Below, in pieces: positions 6,128-9,845 of a stretch of 9,845 nucleotides of DNA. The notes under the pieces are model-generated. The model made no database searches. It was not told the DNA's origin and was given only the letters and a program-made list of their open reading frames with translations. How positions within the stretch are numbered: position 1 is the stretch's first letter; each line of letters starts with the position of its first letter. The stretch comes from UMGS1124 sp045613165 (lineage in GTDB: Bacteria; Bacillota_I; Bacilli_A; RF39; UBA660). The DNA lies in assembly GCA_045613165.1 (NCBI GenBank), contig JAZLAK010000106.1, forward strand, positions 1-9,845, written 5' to 3'. Both the position numbers and the translations under genes were made by a program.

Positions 6128-7960
6128 ATGAATAGAAGACAAAAGATAATAGTTAGTGTAACAGGAATATTTTTAGTACTTTTATTATTAGTAGGGTTAA
6201 CATATGCATACTTCTTAACACAAATAACCGGTAATCAAAATAATAAATCTATTTTAGTTAGTACTGCTAATTTAGCAATAGTATATGGAGGAGATGATGG
6301 TTCAGTAATAGGTGATGGAGAAACAATAGTGCCAGGAACAACATTTGAACCAAAAACATTCACAGTAACTAATAACGGTAATACAACAACTGATTATGTA
6401 GTTGTAATAGAGGATGCAAGTGTAACATATGCAGAAACAATAGAAGTGGATGGAGTTACACAAACAAAAGATGCATCAACAACATTTGAATCAAACGACT
6501 TCACATATACATTAACATGTGAAAGTGGATGTAATAGTGTACAAGAACCAACAACATTCCCAGTTGAAGGTGGAATACTAGTTGGAAATAGATTAGATGT
6601 AGGAGAGACACAAACATATTCACTTACTCTAACTTACAAAGAAACTGGAGAAAATCAAACAAACGATATGAATAAGAAGTTAGAGGCAAAGATTAATATA
6701 AAGGATATCACAACAATAAATCCATATAGTGATAAACCAAATACACTAGCATATAACATAATCAATAATGCTAAATTAGGAACAACAGGGACGAAATTAT
6801 TAGCAGTTCCAGAAACTGATATAGCAAAAAGTATTAGTGGAATAAAAGGACTAGGCATATATGAAAATATTGTTGTTACATCTTCAATGTTGCCACCAAG
6901 TTTTTCTGCTTGGCGATATGCAGATTCTAAAGAAAATGCGTTAAATGGTGCTAGTGCATCTGGAAAAAAGTGTAGCGAATTAGTTGGTAAATACATTTAT
7001 GATGCATCCTCAAGAATTAGTGGAGTATTTAAATTGATATCATGTGAAAATGAAACTCCTATTTCAATAGAACGAGAGATATATGATTATGAAAAAGTAT
7101 TAACAATAACAACAGATGATTTAGGAGCAAGTTATTATTATAGAGGAAATGTTGAAGATAATTATGTAGAATTCAATAATATGTGTTGGAGAATAGTACG
7201 TATTGAAGGCGATGGTTCAATCAAAATAACACTAGCCGCACAAAAATCATGTAGTGCAATAACAAGTAGTGATACAGGAACAGCATTTATAGGAAATGGC
7301 CATTATGGATATAAAGAAGGGAAAGTAACAAATTCACTTGGGCAAGAATCACAATATGACAAATATGTAGCAGATTATTTAACAAGTCCAACAAGTAATA
7401 CAACAAGTATGAAATATAAATTAGAAGAATGGTATAATACAAATCTAAAGAGTGTAGAAGGAAAATTAAAAAAAGATACATGGTGTTTAGGGAATACAAA
7501 GGATGCATATGATACATCAACAAATGCATTATTAAGTGATAGTGTAAATGACTTAATGTATAATAGTAAATCATTTAATTACGATACATTAAGAAGACTA
7601 TATACAATAGAAGATAAATATGCAACATTAAGATGTGATGGAAATAATTATGAAACACACGAATCGTATATAGGAGCATTAACAGTAGATGAAGTAGTAT
7701 TTGCAGGAGGAAAAGTAAATACAGAAAATACCAATTATTACTTAACAGATAATGCAATAAGTAATAATTGGTGGACTCTCTCTTTATCTAAATTTAATGG
7801 TTCGGTTAAACCATTCTATGTTATTTCCGGAAAAATTTATGATGATGGTCCAAGAGTGTCTGATAGCTGTTCTGTTCGCCCATCGATTTCATTGATGTCA
7901 GGCATAACTATTAGTGGTGGAGAAGGGACGCTCCAAAATCCCTATGTTATATTAGATTAG
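6128..7960 (+). CDS. TasA-like surface protein with C-terminal lectin/FGE-like display domain; candidate phase-variable gene
   Basis: A 610-aa exported protein. Residues 1-29 are a SipW-cognate-type signal (MNRRQK, hydrophobic run, LTYAYF at 24-29; cleavage likely after Ala27). Residues ~30-190 are the TasA-like beta domain, paralogous to the protein at 2355-4031. A stretch ending near 335 is unlike anything I know. From 335, SYYYRGNV and WRIVRIEGDGSIKI (354-367) begin a block that I recall from many secreted proteins of uncultured gut Firmicutes. It ends with IGALTVDEVVFAGG, NNWWTLSLS (W548-W549), CSVRPSISL (V583-P585) and GEGTLQNPYVI. This pattern resembles DUF6273/FGE-sulfatase or C-type-lectin-like folds (inference). 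Codon use is mosaic: mostly A-ending (ACA, GTA, GGA, GCA), with T/C-ending segments near 6868-7070 and after 7775. It is monocistronic, with its own strong ribosome binding site and terminator. Confidence 0.75.
   Translation: MNRRQKIIVSVTGIFLVLLLLVGLTYAYFLTQITGNQNNKSILVSTANLAIVYGGDDGSVIGDGETIVPGTTFEPKTFTVTNNGNTTTDYVVVIEDASVTYAETIEVDGVTQTKDASTTFESNDFTYTLTCESGCNSVQEPTTFPVEGGILVGNRLDVGETQTYSLTLTYKETGENQTNDMNKKLEAKINIKDITTINPYSDKPNTLAYNIINNAKLGTTGTKLLAVPETDIAKSISGIKGLGIYENIVVTSSMLPPSFSAWRYADSKENALNGASASGKKCSELVGKYIYDASSRISGVFKLISCENETPISIEREIYDYEKVLTITTDDLGASYYYRGNVEDNYVEFNNMCWRIVRIEGDGSIKITLAAQKSCSAITSSDTGTAFIGNGHYGYKEGKVTNSLGQESQYDKYVADYLTSPTSNTTSMKYKLEEWYNTNLKSVEGKLKKDTWCLGNTKDAYDTSTNALLSDSVNDLMYNSKSFNYDTLRRLYTIEDKYATLRCDGNNYETHESYIGALTVDEVVFAGGKVNTENTNYYLTDNAISNNWWTLSLSKFNGSVKPFYVISGKIYDDGPRVSDSCSVRPSISLMSGITISGGEGTLQNPYVILD
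6868..7070 (+). other. codon-use island inside the surface gene
   Basis: Within this gene, where Thr, Val, Gly and Ala codons mostly end in A, this stretch switches to forms such as GTT, TCT, GCT, GGT and TTG, plus CGA, TCC and AGC. It encodes part of the region between the TasA-like head and the YYYRGNV block (including MLPPSFSAWRYAD). Borders are approximate and judged by eye. It may be a swapped-in cassette or simply a segment of different age. Confidence 0.4.
7775..7960 (+). other. 3' segment of altered composition: candidate variable/recombining region
   Basis: Directly after the TGG TGG pair (7769-7774) the codons change from A-ending to CTC, TCC, TTC, CGC, TCG, GGC and CCC, continuing to the stop. 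The encoded ~61 residues are a variable-looking stretch followed by the family-conserved VRPSISL and NPYVI. Position at the 3' end of a lectin-like domain is where diversity-generating retroelements place their variable region. No template repeat or reverse transcriptase is in the window, so this is only a candidate. Gene conversion from a paralogue would leave the same mark. Confidence 0.35.
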
Positions 7961-7984
7961 ACAAATTTCAAAAAATCTTTAATT

Positions 7985-8010
7985 AAGCACTGATTAATAG
8001 TGCTTTTTTT
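7985..8010 (+). terminator. intrinsic terminator after the second TasA-like gene
   Basis: AAGCACT (7985-7991) pairs with AGTGCTT (7999-8005) around a 7-nt loop, followed by a T-run to 8010. It is the most GC-rich terminator stem of those at complete gene ends, and lies 24 bases after the TAG stop. Confidence 0.87.
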
Positions 8011-8025
8011 GTACTTTTTTTAAAT

Positions 8026-8059
8026 TTGATATTTATTTAATAATAAATTATGTTAGAAT
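8026..8059 (+). promoter_or_regulatory. promoter region of the ASCH-like gene (two alternative readings)
   Basis: Reading 1: an extended -10, TGT plus TAGAAT (8051-8059, 5/6), without a good -35 at 17 nt, starting near 8066. Reading 2: TTGATA (8026-8031, 5/6), a 17-nt spacer and TATGTT (8049-8054, 4/6), starting near 8061. Both support a very short leader and a translation start at 8077. Confidence 0.5.
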
Positions 8060-8076
8060 ATTAATTGGTGATAGAA

Positions 8077-8493
8077 GTGATACATATAGTAATATGTGAT
8101 AATAAATACAAAGAGTTAGATAAAATAGTTAATGGTGAAAGAACTATTCTTTTACGTGGTAGTGCTAGTCGTCGTATACCGCATTCAAGAATATTTATTA
8201 ATGATGAATTATATTTTATTGAAAAAGGTAGCAACGAAGCATTGTATCATGCACATGTAACCAATGCAGAAAGTTATTCTAAGTTAACAAGCATGGAAAT
8301 AGATAAAATATTTGATACATATCAAGATAAATTAAAATTATGTGAAGAAGAAATAAATAAATGGAAAAAGAAGTGTATATGTGTAATAGAGTTTGATAAA
8401 TTAGAAAGTATTGAACCATTAAATATAGGTAATTATACTCCATTAGAAGACTGGATTATGGTTAATGATTTAAGTGAATTATTAAGTAGATAA
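8077..8493 (+). CDS. small ASCH/PUA-like domain protein
   Basis: A 138-aa soluble protein. Residues ~1-60 (VNGERTILLR at 18-27, then a basic SRRIPHSR stretch, then DELYFIEKG and an ALYHAHV strand) resemble ASCH domains of the PUA-like superfamily, which carry a G-x-K/R-T-x-x-x-R motif and are thought to bind RNA or nucleotides. The rest is a charged helical segment (71-98), a strand pair around CICVIEFDKLESIEP, and a short tail ending TPLEDWIMV. Start choice: GTG at 8077 is preceded by GGTGAT (8067-8072), which pairs with the 16S AUCACC end. The in-frame TTG 8065 and GTG 8068 lie at or before that site. It has its own promoter. No terminator is evident between it and the next gene. The fold call is a motif-level guess; no partner is indicated. 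Confidence 0.6.
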   Translation: MIHIVICDNKYKELDKIVNGERTILLRGSASRRIPHSRIFINDELYFIEKGSNEALYHAHVTNAESYSKLTSMEIDKIFDTYQDKLKLCEEEINKWKKKCICVIEFDKLESIEPLNIGNYTPLEDWIMVNDLSELLSR

Positions 8494-8518
8494 AAATACT
8501 TTAATTTTTAAAAATTGA

Positions 8519-8527
8519 TGCTATAAT
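8519..8527 (+). promoter_or_regulatory. extended -10 promoter of the TM2 gene
   Basis: TGC followed by a perfect TATAAT (8522-8527). No convincing -35 lies 16-18 bases upstream, but the extended TGn can compensate. The start near 8534 gives a leader of ~22 nt containing AAAGGATGTG (8541-8550), close to the full anti-Shine-Dalgarno complement, five bases before ATG 8556. Confidence 0.6.
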
Positions 8528-8555
8528 ATAAAATAATAAAAAAGGATGTGTGAAT

Positions 8556-9623
8556 ATGGAAAAAAATAAGAATACTAAAAAAGATACTGTTAAAAAAACT
8601 ACAACTAAAAAAAATGCAGTAAAGAAAAATAGCGCATCCAAAACCAAGAAAAAGACAATAAATAACTTAACTGATAATAAAGTTTATAAGATTGCTGAGA
8701 AATATTATAAAAATAAAGATTATGAAAATGCTTATAAAGAATATTTAAGTTTGTGTGAAGTATTTCCAAAGAATAAAAAAATATATAAAAGATTAATCGA
8801 GAGTTTAACTAAAGATTATTCTTATAAAGAAAATTCCAAAGAATTTAAAAGTGCTTTGGATGATTATATTACTACATATAAAATTCTTGCTACTAAGAAA
8901 GAGTTAAAGTATTTAGAAAACAAGTTAATAGAATATAAACATGTTAAAGTTAGTGGCAGTAAAAGTAGATTTTTACTTATTAGTTTATTAGGTTTTACTG
9001 GTATACATAAATTTTTAGATAAAAAAATAATTAAAGGGTTAATATATTTATTTACTCTTGGAATATTTGGTATTGGTGTTATATTAGATTTAATTAACGA
9101 TTATGCTGAGTATGAAGATACTAAACAATTAAATATTGTTAGATATATATTATCGATTTTAATACTTGTATTTGGTTTACTTAGAATGGATACTAATAAT
9201 TATTATTATTTTATAATTATTGCTATAATACTCACACCATTTGTATACAGTTTTATATTAAGATTTATACCTGGGATTATTAAGTTTATAGTGATAATAG
9301 TATTATGTTATTTTGGTTTTAAAGTTACTCCAGTTATAGATTATGTACCTAATAAAATAATAGGTACTTGGGTTACAGAGAATGAAAATACTAACTTTAA
9401 AAGTATTAAAATAAAATTAGATAATTCTAGTATTGAGTTTAATGATAGAGATATAGAAACTGGTAAGAATGAATATGATAGTAAGAATGGCATATTAAAA
9501 ATATATGTTAATGCTACTAATTCTTATAAATTTAGAATTGATTTAGAGAATGAAGAAATATGTACTTATAATGATTCTAAGAAATGTATAATTTCTTTTA
9601 AAAAAGAGAGTGTAGACAAATAG
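8556..9623 (+). CDS. TM2-domain membrane protein with TPR-like N-terminus and GTW-type C-terminal domain
   Basis: A 355-aa membrane protein of unknown function. Residues 1-36 are a Lys/Thr/Asn-rich, highly basic low-complexity tail. Residues ~42-112 form a helical pair pattern (VYKIAEKYYKNKDYENAYKEYL) like a tetratricopeptide repeat. Residues ~136-182 match the TM2 family: two hydrophobic helices with GFTGIHKFLDKKIIKG between them and GIGVILDLINDY at the end. More membrane helices follow at ~195-210, 217-236 and 239-258. Residues 268-355 are a soluble domain beginning IIGTWVTENE, like small beta-barrel or lipocalin-like domains of Firmicutes. The start is ATG 8556; the in-frame GTG 8550 is too close to the ribosome binding site. 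The last stop base lies in a terminator hairpin. I infer a membrane scaffold, not an enzyme. Confidence 0.75.
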   Translation: MEKNKNTKKDTVKKTTTKKNAVKKNSASKTKKKTINNLTDNKVYKIAEKYYKNKDYENAYKEYLSLCEVFPKNKKIYKRLIESLTKDYSYKENSKEFKSALDDYITTYKILATKKELKYLENKLIEYKHVKVSGSKSRFLLISLLGFTGIHKFLDKKIIKGLIYLFTLGIFGIGVILDLINDYAEYEDTKQLNIVRYILSILILVFGLLRMDTNNYYYFIIIAIILTPFVYSFILRFIPGIIKFIVIIVLCYFGFKVTPVIDYVPNKIIGTWVTENENTNFKSIKIKLDNSSIEFNDRDIETGKNEYDSKNGILKIYVNATNSYKFRIDLENEEICTYNDSKKCIISFKKESVDK

Positions 9624-9633
9624 TCTACATTTT
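9611..9633 (+). terminator. intrinsic terminator after the TM2 gene
   Basis: TGTAGAC (9611-9617) pairs with GTCTACA (9623-9629) around AAATA, followed by TTTT and an AT-rich stretch. The hairpin contains the TAG stop (9621-9623). The T-run is short, so efficiency may be moderate. Confidence 0.72.
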
Positions 9634-9636
9634 AAT

Positions 9637-9665
9637 TTGAAAAAATAAAGTTTCTAATATACAAT
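9637..9665 (+). promoter_or_regulatory. sigma-A-type promoter of the ADP-ribosylglycohydrolase-like gene
   Basis: TTGAAA (9637-9642, 5/6), a 17-nt spacer and TACAAT (9660-9665, 5/6). It is the best-matched two-box promoter in the window and begins four bases after the preceding T-run. The start near 9672 gives a leader of ~18 nt containing AAAGAGGA (9676-9683). Confidence 0.72.
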
Positions 9666-9689
9666 TATATTTAGTAAAGAGGAATATAT

Positions 9690-9845
9690 ATGAAAACTAT
9701 TAAAAATTTAGTTTATGGTTTTATAGTTGGAGATGCTTTTGGTTTAAGTATATTGAGAAGAGAAGAATATGATAATAATATTAAATTAAATTTTAATAAT
9801 GAATTAAATATTGATAAAGGTTATTATTCTTCTATGAGTTCGTTT
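9690..9845 (+). CDS. ADP-ribosylglycohydrolase-family protein (DraG-like), 3'-truncated by window edge
   Basis: Only the first 52 codons are visible. The start MKTIKNLVYGFIVGDAFGLS followed by RREEY matches the family's opening pattern: a short helix, then GDA(L/F)G with the metal-site Asp region, then an Arg/Glu-rich turn. Members remove ADP-ribose from proteins or small molecules using two metal ions. The later SDDTSM-type metal motif is not clearly seen: YYSSMSSF stands where the acidic motif often starts, but most of the protein lies outside the window. ATG 9690 is supported by GAGG (9679-9682) at 7-nt spacing and by the promoter upstream. The family call rests on one motif region and is therefore moderate. 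Confidence 0.6.
   Translation, partial: MKTIKNLVYGFIVGDAFGLSILRREEYDNNIKLNFNNELNIDKGYYSSMSSF

Noticed and set aside
6655..6996. Antisense open frame of ~113 codons inside the second TasA-like gene
   Set aside because: It lies wholly opposite a well-supported gene, has no recognisable domain and no ribosome binding site that I can see. It exists because A-ending codons on the + strand avoid stops on the other strand.
7287..7757. Two further antisense open frames in the same gene
   Set aside because: Their translations are low-complexity Leu/Tyr/Ile/His strings, typical of the complement of AT-rich coding DNA.
7983..8008. Inverted repeat resembling the CIRCE heat-shock operator
   Set aside because: The arms AAGCACT/AGTGCTT recall CIRCE halves, but the spacer is 7 rather than 9, the outer bases do not match, and it stands after a gene with a T-run. 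It is a terminator.
8503..8516. AATTTTTAAAAATT palindrome after the ASCH-like gene as a terminator
   Set aside because: It has no loop or GC pairs and no following T-run, so it is not a convincing terminator.

Overview
The window suggests a low-GC Gram-positive of the Bacilli, probably an uncultured gut lineage with a small genome (RF39/Mollicutes-like relatives). The base composition is very AT-rich, transcription units are compact with intrinsic terminators, ribosome binding sites are of GAGG/GGTGA type, and a YvcK-WhiA operon is present. Two secreted proteins carry the TasA/SipW-type signal peptide with an LTYAYF core. The standard code fits better than code 4: all 18 Trp codons counted are TGG, and the known families come out full length. 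None of the eight complete stop codons is TGA. The lineage is an inference from these traits.

Layout, all on the + strand. (1) The 3' part of an oligoendopeptidase F gene (1-1174) overlaps by one base with a complete dnaJ (1174-2289). (2) After a terminator, a promoter drives a 558-aa secreted TasA-like protein with an unrecognised helical domain and an Ig-like C-terminus (2355-4031). (3) A promoter folded into the preceding terminator drives yvcK-whiA (4092-5943); rapZ is not directly upstream. (4) A short intergenic region (5944-6127) holds a hairpin, a near-perfect 17/16-bp direct repeat carrying two TATAAT boxes, and between the repeats a 37-nt GC-rich island ending in ten consecutive G. 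It precedes a second TasA-like surface protein (6128-7960). (5) A small ASCH/PUA-like protein (8077-8493). (6) A TPR-like/TM2/GTW membrane protein (8556-9623). (7) The 5' end of an ADP-ribosylglycohydrolase-like gene (9690-end).

How the genes relate. pepF-dnaJ looks like a proteostasis pair. yvcK-whiA is the conserved envelope/central-metabolism and division-regulator pair. The two TasA-like proteins are paralogous over about 190 N-terminal residues and carry unrelated C-terminal regions, so they look like a shared export/anchor head with interchangeable display domains. No SipW-type peptidase is in view.

The most interesting locus is 6027-7960. A homopolymeric G tract lies in the promoter/leader of a surface protein, inside a direct-repeat-bounded island, and the gene is mosaic in codon use. 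Its last ~190 nt change style sharply just after a Trp-Trp pair, in a domain resembling C-type-lectin/FGE-like display domains. Together these suggest a phase-variable and possibly sequence-diversified surface protein. This is a hypothesis: no reverse transcriptase, template repeat or recombinase is in the window. There is no rRNA, tRNA, CRISPR array, IS element or replication origin that I could recognise, and no gene-free stretch exceeds 300 bases.
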